This document shows positions 8,636 through 16,734 of a stretch of DNA of 64,000 nucleotides, one piece after another (position 1 is the stretch's first letter; each line of letters begins with the position of its first letter). Source of the DNA: a virus; IMG/VR virus record IMGVR_UViG_3300047378_000694, positions 106,116 to 170,115 of that record; one strand, given 5' to 3'. The position numbers and the translations under genes are program-made. The notes under the pieces are model-generated. The model worked only from the letters and a program-made list of their open reading frames with translations. It searched no databases and was not told the DNA's origin.

Positions 8636-9798
8636 ATCTTGTCCAACCAATCAATAATATAAGAATTAAGATAATCTCGATAGTTTTGATTTCTATTTTT
8701 ATCAAACTGCATTACTTCTTCTTTAATTTCTTTCCATTTGTCTTTATCGTAGTCATTGTACTTATTGTCTTCCATGCATTGCACTATGTAGTTTTCAAGA
8801 TTTTCAGTTTGATAAACTGTATCTAATATCATTTCTCTTGCCATAAGCAATATTGGTATTGGTAAATGACATATATCAATATTACGTTTAGCAGGAAAAA
8901 CATTTGTAATTATAAAATTGTTAATTGGATATTGTTTTGCCCAATACTGTGTGTTGCGTATATCTAACACATTATATATAGATACTACATAATTAATTTG
9001 TGCTGTATATTTTTTTACTTTGTCAAAAAAATTCTTAAGGCTATTTTCTAATATTTGAAATGCAAAAGGGTATCTCACATATTCATAAATTTTACGTACA
9101 CCGTCAATACTAAATGTAACATTTACATGTTTAAACTTGCTTAATCTATCTACATTAGCATTATTAAATTTTGTAGCATTAGTGTGTAGTTCTAAAGTAA
9201 TATTATGTGCTAGATTATTTTCTATACAATAATCCAGCAACTCTAAATATTCATTTGATAACAAAGGCTCGCCACCGCTGACACGTATATTTGTTATTTT
9301 GTGTAGTACAGGATACAACACAGAAATATCATGCGGAGCAATATCAGGAACACTATCCCACCAATATTTGTAACCATCTTGTTTAAATTTTTCTGCATCT
9401 TTGTTGAGTTGATTGCTCAATGCCGGATGACACATTCTACATCTAAGATTGCACTTATTACCTAAGTGTATATCTAGCCATTCTAGTTCATTGTTTACAT
9501 TTGTATCTAACATTAGTCTAGGACTAGTTCCGTGCTTTTCTGCTTCATAGCAACCATTGCAAGCCTTTGGATATTCTCCATTTAGCATTTGTGTACGAAT
9601 ATTTTGCAGTTGCGGTAGATCGAATAATTTCTCTACATCATTGTGTATATCTTTTGCTGTGTTTAACGGATCAGGGTTCAACGGACTTGCCATATTGCAG
9701 CAAGGATTTACACACTGAATACCTTTGCTATTCCAATGACTAATAGCAAGTTGTTTAAAAGGATAATAACAATATGAATTATCTTTAGAAGGTATCAT
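8632..9798 (-). CDS. Twitch-domain radical SAM protein (paralogue 3)
   Basis: The frame is open to 9915, but the ATG at 9798 has AAGGAAG just upstream and begins directly ahead of the conserved NSYCYYPF block, so it is taken as the start. This gives 388 residues and a 14-base overlap with the upstream gene. The cysteine domain has YC at 9-10, NPCC at 31-34 and ACNGC at 79-83. The core has CNLRCRMC (Cys116, Cys120, Cys123) and RVSGGEPLL (GGEP 175-178). It is more diverged than paralogues 1 and 2; its LGNKCNLRC wording is closer to the upstream 9785-11170 protein. Confidence 0.86.
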   Translation of the reverse strand: MIPSKDNSYCYYPFKQLAISHWNSKGIQCVNPCCNMASPLNPDPLNTAKDIHNDVEKLFDLPQLQNIRTQMLNGEYPKACNGCYEAEKHGTSPRLMLDTNVNNELEWLDIHLGNKCNLRCRMCHPALSNQLNKDAEKFKQDGYKYWWDSVPDIAPHDISVLYPVLHKITNIRVSGGEPLLSNEYLELLDYCIENNLAHNITLELHTNATKFNNANVDRLSKFKHVNVTFSIDGVRKIYEYVRYPFAFQILENSLKNFFDKVKKYTAQINYVVSIYNVLDIRNTQYWAKQYPINNFIITNVFPAKRNIDICHLPIPILLMAREMILDTVYQTENLENYIVQCMEDNKYNDYDKDKWKEIKEEVMQFDKNRNQNYRDYLNSYIIDWLDKI

Positions 9799-11170
9799 TT
9801 GCTTCCTTGCATAGCGCAAAGAAGTCTGCCATTTCCGGAAATGTTTTTTCAAAATCGAGATTGCGTCTGCGATCATGTTCCTTGAAAAAGTTCCAAAAAT
9901 CTTTGCGACCTTCACGTACTTTGTTTACATCATAAGTTGTATTTTTCATGTAGTCAACTACTCGGCGAAACTTTTCATATTCCATTTCGCTAAAATGTTC
10001 TTTACTGCCTTCTTTGGTGTTATCTTTAATAAATTGTAAATGACTTTCCATGTACGGCAAATACGTTTCTTTAGGCAAAATATTAATATCGTGCTGCAAA
10101 GGCTCTTTTAGATAAGGAGTATCAAAGTGTATACGCTGCCAACGTCCACTATCTACATTATTATACTTACGTCTTTGTTCTAATATTTTTTCTAGCAATG
10201 TTTCAAATGTTGTTACACTAAACAAACTAAACGTAATCATATATGTTACTGGTGCTGTTGTGCTTTGCATAAAATAATCAAAGTTGCGTTCAAACACATT
10301 AAGATCAAGTCCGTCTCTAATATACTCAGCACGTTCGTTCCATGTGTCTAAACTTGTAAACAACTTAAATGATTTAATTTTATTTTGTGTAAGCAAACTG
10401 TTCACACTATCAGTAAACTTAGCCAGCTGACGTTCTTTGCCGCCAAAGTTACTGTTTACATTAAGTTCAAGATTTGGCTTAGGTTCTTTTTCAAGTTCGT
10501 CAAATAGTCTATATGTACTTTTTTGCATCGTAGGCTCACCGCCTGTAACACGTAAAATGTTTAGTGTTTTACTAACTTCAGGCCACCAGTTCCACCATGC
10601 ACGTACATATGGATTGCTGTCTTCTTCATATACTTTAAACCAGTCAACATCGCATCTATGATTCTTTGCCATATCGTAAGGACCGTGTTGTCTAATTTCT
10701 TGGTGAAAGCGACTGCTTGCTTTTGGATGACAATAACTACACCGGAAGTTACACTCATTACCAAACGAAACTTCAATATACTCAGGATTTACATTAAAGT
10801 CCCAAGGATTAAATTTAATTTCTTGCAAACGTTGTTCGTTATAGATACTACCACTGCGAATGTGTCTATCACTAATATAGTCATCGCCCATATTTTCAAT
10901 ATTCCAGCAATAGTTACAACCAACACATTGCTTGCCTTCTAACATCTCTTTGCGTTCTTGTTTTTTATGTTTGGTGTTGTGTAACGCACTTGGATTGGTT
11001 AACAGTTCGTCAACATCGATCTTGTGTGGTGCTGGATGATAACAACTATGTGTTTCACCTGTTTGTAAATATATTGTTGTATGATACCATTTTGCAAAAC
11101 AAAAAGTCGGCGAAAAATGCCGAGTAGTAATATCATTAATGTGTTTTACTCTATCTGTTTGATTTGACAT
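9785..11170 (-). CDS. Twitch-domain radical SAM protein (paralogue 4)
   Basis: The protein has 461 residues, the longest of the group. The N-terminal domain has TFCFAKWYH at 22-30, a lone Cys in HSCYHP near 43, and CVGCNYC at 82-88. The core has CNFRCSYC (Cys140, Cys144, Cys147) and RVTGGEPT with GGEP at 210-213. A Trp-rich insert (YVRAWWNWWPEVS) just ahead of the GGEP strand is unlike the paralogues. The start overlaps the glycosyltransferase stop by one base (TAATG), so expression is coupled. The function is radical SAM chemistry on an unidentified substrate. Confidence 0.87.
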   Translation of the reverse strand: MSNQTDRVKHINDITTRHFSPTFCFAKWYHTTIYLQTGETHSCYHPAPHKIDVDELLTNPSALHNTKHKKQERKEMLEGKQCVGCNYCWNIENMGDDYISDRHIRSGSIYNEQRLQEIKFNPWDFNVNPEYIEVSFGNECNFRCSYCHPKASSRFHQEIRQHGPYDMAKNHRCDVDWFKVYEEDSNPYVRAWWNWWPEVSKTLNILRVTGGEPTMQKSTYRLFDELEKEPKPNLELNVNSNFGGKERQLAKFTDSVNSLLTQNKIKSFKLFTSLDTWNERAEYIRDGLDLNVFERNFDYFMQSTTAPVTYMITFSLFSVTTFETLLEKILEQRRKYNNVDSGRWQRIHFDTPYLKEPLQHDINILPKETYLPYMESHLQFIKDNTKEGSKEHFSEMEYEKFRRVVDYMKNTTYDVNKVREGRKDFWNFFKEHDRRRNLDFEKTFPEMADFFALCKEANDTF

Positions 11171-12099
11171 TATCGACCTTTGCGTGGTATCCTTGACGGA
11201 TTTTGATATAGTGTTTTAAAGAAATGACTTTGCTGTGCATTTAGACATTCTTCGGCAATCGGAATTTCAAGTTCGTTAATTAACATACTTCCAAGTTCTT
11301 CAATTGTTTCATTTAGATTTTCTTCAGTTACTTCTAACGATTCCCAATACCGATTGAGCCATTCAAAGTCACGAACATTTACAAAGTCCCAATCTGTACA
11401 CATTGTTTTGTATAAGCCTTCTCTAGCACCGTATATTGCCCAACGTCCGTTTTCTGCATCTGCGCCAATCATTAGCCAGACATACAATCGGTGTAAGTTT
11501 TTCCAATGATTTTTCTTAAACGCATCTACACTAGGCTTCATGCCTCTATCAAGTGCCATTTTAACACCTTCTCTAAATCCGGCACGCCATGCTTGGTGTG
11601 GTGTATGATTATTCATAATTTCACTGTGGCACTGATTAATCTGGATATATTCCATATCCCAACAAAAGTCAACTTGTGCATGTGGATTATTTGGGTCTGC
11701 ATTTTCATGTGTGCGCATGTTAAGCACTTTTTCTTTAGGCCAACACTTAATACCGCCATTGCCATACATTAATCCGTTGATAGTGTTTTTTGCACTCCAA
11801 CTTACTACACAGTCTTCAAACTTAATTGCCTTATTCCAATGTGCATCTTCGTGTGAATCTAAATCAAACTCTCTGCCAAGAAACTCTGCATTAACAATAT
11901 TATCGCCATCAATAGTAATAAAGCGATCAGTTTCGCTTAGTTCGGCACAAGCCTTGTGTGCAGCGTCTGAGCCTTCGACTCCATGCACACGTTTAGCCCA
12001 AGGAACTTTACTACACAAATCTGCATAATTTTTTTCTGCATTTGGCTCGTCATAACTTAGATAAATGATATCATAATCTAAAATACGGAATTTGCTCAT
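11170..12099 (-). CDS. Glycosyltransferase-like protein with DGDN motif
   Basis: The protein has 309 residues. After a short beta-alpha-beta start (IIYLSYDEPNAEKNY) comes RFITIDGDNIVN, with Asp64 and Asp66 as the metal-binding DxD pair of GT-A glycosyltransferases. The C-terminal half carries WRAGFREGVKMAL and a Trp-rich stretch, a layout seen in hypothetical proteins of T4-like marine phages. It would move a sugar from a nucleotide-sugar donor; acceptor and sugar are unknown. It overlaps the genes on both sides by one and four bases, inside the radical SAM operon. Confidence 0.65.
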   Translation of the reverse strand: MSKFRILDYDIIYLSYDEPNAEKNYADLCSKVPWAKRVHGVEGSDAAHKACAELSETDRFITIDGDNIVNAEFLGREFDLDSHEDAHWNKAIKFEDCVVSWSAKNTINGLMYGNGGIKCWPKEKVLNMRTHENADPNNPHAQVDFCWDMEYIQINQCHSEIMNNHTPHQAWRAGFREGVKMALDRGMKPSVDAFKKNHWKNLHRLYVWLMIGADAENGRWAIYGAREGLYKTMCTDWDFVNVRDFEWLNRYWESLEVTEENLNETIEELGSMLINELEIPIAEECLNAQQSHFFKTLYQNPSRIPRKGR

Positions 12100-12668
12100 A
12101 GTAAAACCTCGTGATAATATTCTTCGAATCTCTTTATAGTATAAATGCTAATTGCATTTGCGTCAAGTTCTAAATCACTTGAAAATTCAAATTTAAGAAC
12201 ATCGTTTGCTAAATCGGCTGTGTTAACACTAATAAACTGATGCAGTACATGCGGATCATTTTTATTTGTAATACTAAATCCTAACTGACTTTTATATACA
12301 AGTTTACCTTTGCGTAAATTATCAGATATAGCTTCGTCAAGTTTTATTTGCCAACAACTATTTTTTATATCTTGTGTAATAGTAATATCAGGACGAGATA
12401 AGGAAATATTTGGAATTTGATATATTTGATCGTTAATATCAAACCGATGTTCGTCTTCGATAAATCGATGCATTAATTTATGTGCTTTTGTTAAATTATC
12501 AAATATTACAACATAATTACTTACAACTTCTTTGCCAGTAATTAAATTAGCAACTTCGTCATAGTCAACTTTGATATAATTACTACCCTCCTTGAAACTG
12601 TTGCCAATTTGAGTAATTGAGCCTTCTTCATCGAAATATACATATCGTGTTGTTGATAATTGTAGCAT
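12096..12668 (-). CDS. Hypothetical protein between glycosyltransferases
   Basis: The protein has 190 residues and I do not recognise it. It is rich in beta-type sequence, with no cysteine cluster, membrane segment or signal peptide. Segments such as ITITQDIKNSCWQIKLDEA suggest a beta-sandwich. The ATG overlaps the next gene as ATGA and the upstream stop by one base. Lying in the middle of a tightly coupled operon of transferases and radical SAM enzymes, it could be a partner, carrier or substrate protein. That is inference from position only. Confidence 0.7.
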   Translation of the reverse strand: MLQLSTTRYVYFDEEGSITQIGNSFKEGSNYIKVDYDEVANLITGKEVVSNYVVIFDNLTKAHKLMHRFIEDEHRFDINDQIYQIPNISLSRPDITITQDIKNSCWQIKLDEAISDNLRKGKLVYKSQLGFSITNKNDPHVLHQFISVNTADLANDVLKFEFSSDLELDANAISIYTIKRFEEYYHEVLL

Positions 12669-13507
12669 TATATTCCTAGTTGTGTTTCGTATGTTTTTAT
12701 AATTTTTTCATTACAAAAATTATCTTCTGTATAATGAAAAATACCTTTTTGTGTGTAATTTCCAATTGTTAGTTGACACTTGTTATTTAAGTAAACACCT
12801 AGCTGTTGTTGCCAGTTGTTGACATATAATTTATCCCAATTTTGGTTGTGTAATTTCATGTGAGTGAACGTAGGATAACTTGTGTTTAGTGTAACGTTGT
12901 GTTCGCATCCTAAAATTTTTGTAGCAATTGCACAACTGACGTCCATACTTGGCCATTTTTGGAAATACTTACCGCCGGCATATTGCCCATAAAATAGTTC
13001 CCAATTGTGCATAATAAGTTCAACTAATTTAAAAAATTCATGTGCAGTATTGCTTTTTTTAAACCAATGACACCCAACATATATATTAGGCAAATGATGA
13101 TTTCTAAATGCTTTTCTGTAATATGTATTATCAGCTATATCGCCACGGTATGTCAACACCTTATTTACAAAATACAAATCTTTGTTTTTCATTAAATCGT
13201 GCCAATGTGAAATATCAGATAACACCAGCATATCAGTATCAATTACTACTGTTTCATCAAATGGAGTCGCATGATATATTTTCCATCTATTTTCAATTTT
13301 CCATTGACTGCTTTCAGCTTCGTCTTTCCACGGAATGTCAACAACATGATCAAATAACTGTTTGTATTTTTCTGGAATCTTGTCGTTTGTAATTAGTGCA
13401 ATTTTACTTTTTGGATTTGTTAGTTTAATGCTCATAGCTGCAACACTAGCTTGTTGTACGTAATCAACTTCGCTATTTTGTGCAAACATTGTAAAATTAA
13501 TACTCAT
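12668..13507 (-). CDS. Glycosyltransferase-like protein with DTD motif
   Basis: The protein has 279 residues from ATG 13507, which follows AGGAT by seven bases; a TTG one codon upstream is also in frame but less likely. SKIALITND near 34-42 starts a GT-A fold. FDETVVIDTDMLVLSDI carries the metal-binding Asp90 and Asp92, resembling GT8-type enzymes. The WHDLM and CHWFKKS segments that follow are shared in outline with the next upstream gene, so the two look like paralogues. The donor and acceptor are unknown. Overlaps by 11 and one bases tie it to its neighbours. Confidence 0.65.
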   Translation of the reverse strand: MSINFTMFAQNSEVDYVQQASVAAMSIKLTNPKSKIALITNDKIPEKYKQLFDHVVDIPWKDEAESSQWKIENRWKIYHATPFDETVVIDTDMLVLSDISHWHDLMKNKDLYFVNKVLTYRGDIADNTYYRKAFRNHHLPNIYVGCHWFKKSNTAHEFFKLVELIMHNWELFYGQYAGGKYFQKWPSMDVSCAIATKILGCEHNVTLNTSYPTFTHMKLHNQNWDKLYVNNWQQQLGVYLNNKCQLTIGNYTQKGIFHYTEDNFCNEKIIKTYETQLGI

Positions 13508-14339
13508 CAATCATCCTATTCAAACTAAATTTATTCATGATATGAACATTACAATCCTTTATGTAAAGCGGAAAATAATCTACTCTATCTTTCTTTTGCA
13601 TCAATAACTTAATAGTATTATCCTTAATTTCATAACATACATCTTTATCAGTTGAATAATACTTTTTACCAGGCATTTGTCCAATAAAGTTTCCTGACAT
13701 ATGTCCGTTGAGTATATGTGCTGCAATACTAAATGCAAAGTCATTTCTAAATGTTAATGATTGTATTCTATATAGATTACGATAGTGTGCCCAATTATCT
13801 TTTATATGTGTAACTAAATTAAAGTACATTTTAGTTTTTGGAGATTTTTTAAAATAGATAATAGTTGCCCAATAAAAATCAATACCGTTAGGAGAAATGT
13901 GATTAAATTCAGCAGTATCTCGCCAACCCGATAAATCAACTGCATCTTTGTACAACAAAAGATCATTATGTTGTTCGAAGCAATGTTTTAGTGTATCATT
14001 ACATAATATGTAATCAGTGTCCATTACGATAGTTTCGTCATAAGGAGACAGATCGTAAACTTTATCTCGACTAGCATTTTTCCATTGTAACTTATATTCT
14101 GTATGAGCACCGTCTCGAAATGTTTTATAATTGTTTATACTAGAATTGTCAATTTCAACGATGTTATCAAACACAGATACTTTATCTTTATAATTTTCAT
14201 AAAGATATCCACTGTTACTTGTAACTAGAGTAACAGGTATTTCTAAGTAGTTTTTTATTCGTTCTGCACAAAATATTGCTTGTTTTATATAATCGACTTG
14301 ATTGTTATTACATGCAATTAAAAGAGCACCTTTGCTCAT
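13497..14339 (-). CDS. Glycosyltransferase-like protein with DTD motif (paralogue)
   Basis: The protein has 280 residues. It opens with ALLIACNNNQVDYIKQAIFC, similar in plan to the MFAQNSEVDYVQQASVAA opening of its downstream neighbour. YDETIVMDTDYILCND holds Asp107 and Asp109 as the DxD pair. The shared opening, DETxVxDTD block and length show a tandem duplication. The start overlaps the upstream gene as ATGA. It is the second gene of the operon that begins at 14680. The product is likely a cytoplasmic GT-A enzyme with an unknown acceptor. Confidence 0.65.
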   Translation of the reverse strand: MSKGALLIACNNNQVDYIKQAIFCAERIKNYLEIPVTLVTSNSGYLYENYKDKVSVFDNIVEIDNSSINNYKTFRDGAHTEYKLQWKNASRDKVYDLSPYDETIVMDTDYILCNDTLKHCFEQHNDLLLYKDAVDLSGWRDTAEFNHISPNGIDFYWATIIYFKKSPKTKMYFNLVTHIKDNWAHYRNLYRIQSLTFRNDFAFSIAAHILNGHMSGNFIGQMPGKKYYSTDKDVCYEIKDNTIKLLMQKKDRVDYFPLYIKDCNVHIMNKFSLNRMIDEY

Positions 14340-14680
14340 GTTTCGATAATACCTTCAACTGATCTATTTGATATAAGTTTGTCGTATTCGACAAAGTACT
14401 TGTTGCTTGCTTGAAAGTATGTGTTACTAATACCTTCTTGAAAATTATCAATTTCTACATTTACTGGAATGTTATTATTGTCAGTAATTACAATTTCGTC
14501 TTGACCAGAATTTTTCATTGAATAACAAAATGTAATCAACTCCTTCGTAGCTGTAAAAGTTCCACCTTTATAATAATAAAGTAAATCTTCTTGATATTTT
14601 TCTTTTAATATGCGCCGCTGATTGTCTAGAGTAATCATATAATTACTAAATTCAAGTGCTTTTTGTAGCCGTTCGTCCAT
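14336..14680 (-). CDS. Small conserved-type hypothetical protein, first gene of operon
   Basis: The protein has 114 residues, with a helical first half (LQKALEFSNYMITLDNQRRI) and a second half containing IVITDNNNIPVNVEIDNF. It resembles small proteins of unknown role in other marine T4-like phages, but I cannot name the family. GGAG lies eight bases before the ATG. It is the first gene after the sigma70-type promoter at 14703-14731 and overlaps the next gene by four bases, so it leads an eleven-gene operon. Confidence 0.7.
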   Translation of the reverse strand: MDERLQKALEFSNYMITLDNQRRILKEKYQEDLLYYYKGGTFTATKELITFCYSMKNSGQDEIVITDNNNIPVNVEIDNFQEGISNTYFQASNKYFVEYDKLISNRSVEGIIET

Positions 14681-14693
14681 TACAAATCTCCAT

Positions 14694-14715
14694 TATCGTT
14701 TTATTATATACGATA
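14694..14715. promoter_or_regulatory. Possible operator: inverted repeat around the -10 box
   Basis: TATCGT at 14694-14699 and ACGATA at 14710-14715 form a six-base inverted repeat with a ten-base spacer holding the -10 box. This could be a repressor site or an RNA hairpin at the very 5' end. Chance is also possible in AT-rich DNA. Confidence 0.3.
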
Positions 14716-14731
14716 AATGAACAAATGTCAA
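14703..14731 (-). promoter_or_regulatory. Sigma70-type early promoter of the radical SAM/glycosyltransferase operon
   Basis: Reading the minus strand, TTGACA (14731-14726) and TATAAT (14708-14703) are both perfect consensus boxes with the ideal 17-base spacing. The start of transcription would fall near 14696, leaving a leader of about 16 bases before the ATG at 14680. It should be read by host polymerase early in infection. An inverted repeat surrounds the -10 box. Confidence 0.85.
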
Positions 14732-14734
14732 CGA

Positions 14735-15769
14735 TTATTCTGGTTGTGGATTTGCGTCTTCGAGTGTGTGTATGTTTGTAATATTAGTGCCATTTACAGG
14801 ACCTGTATTATCTACCGCAGTATAGGTTGCACTATTGTAAGTAAATGAACTGTCAGCATCATATGTAGTTACAGAACTATTAAGTGTACCGTTTACTGTT
14901 TCGTCAATTGGATCGTCATCGCCGCCTGGATCAACACCTTGGCCACCTGTACCAGTATCGCCATCAACAAAGCGAATTTTTAAACGTAGTTTGTCAGCAG
15001 TAAAATATCCAAGTATATCATAACGGTTATCTGAGTATACTCCACTGCCCGTTTTACGAAACAGTATTCTGTATTCAGTTGTTGAAAGGTCTTTTAACCC
15101 TCTGTATACTGTTCCTGAATCGGCACTAGTATTGCATTTATCTATTTTAATTGTACCACAGGCCGATAGTAGATCAGCCCAGTCTAACGACTTAGCTCCA
15201 GATGCGCCTGTGAGAGAAGGATTGAAATAAATGCGTCCGCCGCTGTCAATCCATTTTTGCATACGATTTGCAGTACTAAAATTAATTGTCAAAATGTGAT
15301 GCAGTGTAGCATTATTTGCAGCTACACCCCAATTTGAAGTTCTTCCGGCGCCGGCACTAGCAGCAAGAGCAAAACTAGCATCAGGAAATCTTAGATGGTC
15401 TGCATCAACACTAAACGAAAATGCTTCAATGCTAGTTGCTACTGCTTCGTAATCGTTATAACCCATTTGTGCAGAGTTTGCTACTGCACTTTGAGATCCA
15501 TCAGATTGATCATGTGCTAAAGAAGTATCTGCGCCAATTGTTTGTCCAGTTGCCGGAGGTGTAAGTGCAGGCAAGCTATCATTTTGATGCACGTATGCAC
15601 TGGTTAGATCTAAAAATAAATTAACATGCTCATCATCTTCAACAGTAGTATCGTCTACTTGATCAGCACAACGTATTGTCTGACCGTACAAGGTGTCATA
15701 CACATTATCAACCGAGTCTTTGATACTATTGTAGTTTGCTGCTGTAATTGATCCACCGACAGCTACCAT
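14735..15769 (-). CDS. Virion structural protein (tail/fibre region, paralogue A)
   Basis: The protein has 344 residues. It opens MVAVGGSITAANYNSIKDSV and contains AYVHQNDSLPALT, a 'WIDSGG' segment and a DPGGDDDPIDETVNG linker near the C-terminus. The same landmarks appear in the neighbouring gene, so they are tandem paralogues. Proteins of this type are found in virions of marine T4-like phages, but their place in the particle is not known to me. AGGAG lies six bases before the ATG. It is the last gene of the minus-strand structural block, ending just before the early promoter of the accessory operon. Confidence 0.65.
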   Translation of the reverse strand: MVAVGGSITAANYNSIKDSVDNVYDTLYGQTIRCADQVDDTTVEDDEHVNLFLDLTSAYVHQNDSLPALTPPATGQTIGADTSLAHDQSDGSQSAVANSAQMGYNDYEAVATSIEAFSFSVDADHLRFPDASFALAASAGAGRTSNWGVAANNATLHHILTINFSTANRMQKWIDSGGRIYFNPSLTGASGAKSLDWADLLSACGTIKIDKCNTSADSGTVYRGLKDLSTTEYRILFRKTGSGVYSDNRYDILGYFTADKLRLKIRFVDGDTGTGGQGVDPGGDDDPIDETVNGTLNSSVTTYDADSSFTYNSATYTAVDNTGPVNGTNITNIHTLEDANPQPE

Positions 15770-15770
15770 G

Positions 15771-16703
15771 CTATACTCCTAGTGTTTGTGTATTTGTATA
15801 AACCGGAGATACAACTTCAACATAGTCGCTTGATAATGCGTTTGAATAAGTTGCACGTTGTTGTTCTACAATACTTCTAAATGTGCCGCCTACTGGTTCG
15901 TCAATGCCAGAAGCACCATTGCCTGGATCTAATGGTTCTCCGTCAGTGTACGATACTTTAAAAGTTATTTTAGTTGATGTACTATTCATTTTTGCTTGAT
16001 AGGTGATATTATTATTTTCATATGCACCTGCTCCTGGTTCGTAATACCATATATTAACATAGTTTCCGCCTGGTGTCAAGTCATAAGCACCAATATTATA
16101 ATCAGTACCAGAGCCAGCAACTGTATCTGTATAACTAAACTTTACAACTCCTACAGTAGTGCAGATGCTATTCCAGTTTGAATATTTTGCACCAGATCCA
16201 TCAGATATTGACGAGCGAGTTCTTACTTCGCCGCCACTATTAAAAAATGCACGTAACTGATCAGCATTACTAAAAGTTACTTCCCATTCGTGTATAATGA
16301 CAGGAGTTCCAGGCTGCCCCCAATCAGTGCTGCGGTTTACTGCTAGTTTAGATTCAGTTGATACTTGATTAATATTATAGCTTAAGGCATTGGTTTCAAC
16401 GTCAACTGCAATTGATTCGTATTCGGCGTATACACTATCAGTAATATCGTCACTTGTAACAATATCAGTTAACGCCGGAAGACTATTATTTTGATGTGCA
16501 TATGCTTTTGTTAAATCAGTTTTAAGAGTTTGCATATGAGTAGAATTAACCACAGTTGGGCTATTATTTACATTTGTAGGCAAGCTACTACTTGAAACAG
16601 CTTGTCCATATCCAAATGTTGTTGATCCGATACCCAATACTTTGCTTGCTCTTGCTTGTATTTGATTGTACCTTGCAACAGAGATAATATCTCCGACAGC
16701 CAT
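15771..16703 (-). CDS. Virion structural protein (tail/fibre region, paralogue B)
   Basis: The protein has 310 residues. MAVGDIISVARYNQIQARAS at the start, AYAHQNNSLPALT, FFNSGGEVRTR and DPGNGASGIDEPVGG match the layout of the following gene. The VGD-x-I-x-x-x-x-YN-x-IQ opening is common in cyanophage structural proteins. A ribosome site AGGAG and a TATAAATA late promoter precede it. The single base before the next gene suggests one mRNA for both. The function is unknown beyond being structural. Confidence 0.65.
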   Translation of the reverse strand: MAVGDIISVARYNQIQARASKVLGIGSTTFGYGQAVSSSSLPTNVNNSPTVVNSTHMQTLKTDLTKAYAHQNNSLPALTDIVTSDDITDSVYAEYESIAVDVETNALSYNINQVSTESKLAVNRSTDWGQPGTPVIIHEWEVTFSNADQLRAFFNSGGEVRTRSSISDGSGAKYSNWNSICTTVGVVKFSYTDTVAGSGTDYNIGAYDLTPGGNYVNIWYYEPGAGAYENNNITYQAKMNSTSTKITFKVSYTDGEPLDPGNGASGIDEPVGGTFRSIVEQQRATYSNALSSDYVEVVSPVYTNTQTLGV

Positions 16704-16726
16704 ACGATTCTCCTATTTTATGTGTA

Positions 16727-16734
16727 TATTTATA
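16727..16734 (-). promoter_or_regulatory. Late promoter TATAAATA
   Basis: A perfect minus-strand TATAAATA lies 24 bases before the ATG at 16703. It overlaps the last codons of the preceding fibre gene. It would be read by gp55-programmed polymerase. Confidence 0.7.

Noticed and set aside
9799-9915. Longer N-terminus for the radical SAM gene 8632-9798
   Set aside because: The added 39 residues lie wholly in the end of the upstream gene, lack a ribosome site and are not in the paralogues.
6142-11170. Ribosomal peptide (RiPP) precursor gene next to the radical SAM genes
   Set aside because: There is no gap in the operon that could hold one, and the small proteins present have no leader-core repeat pattern.
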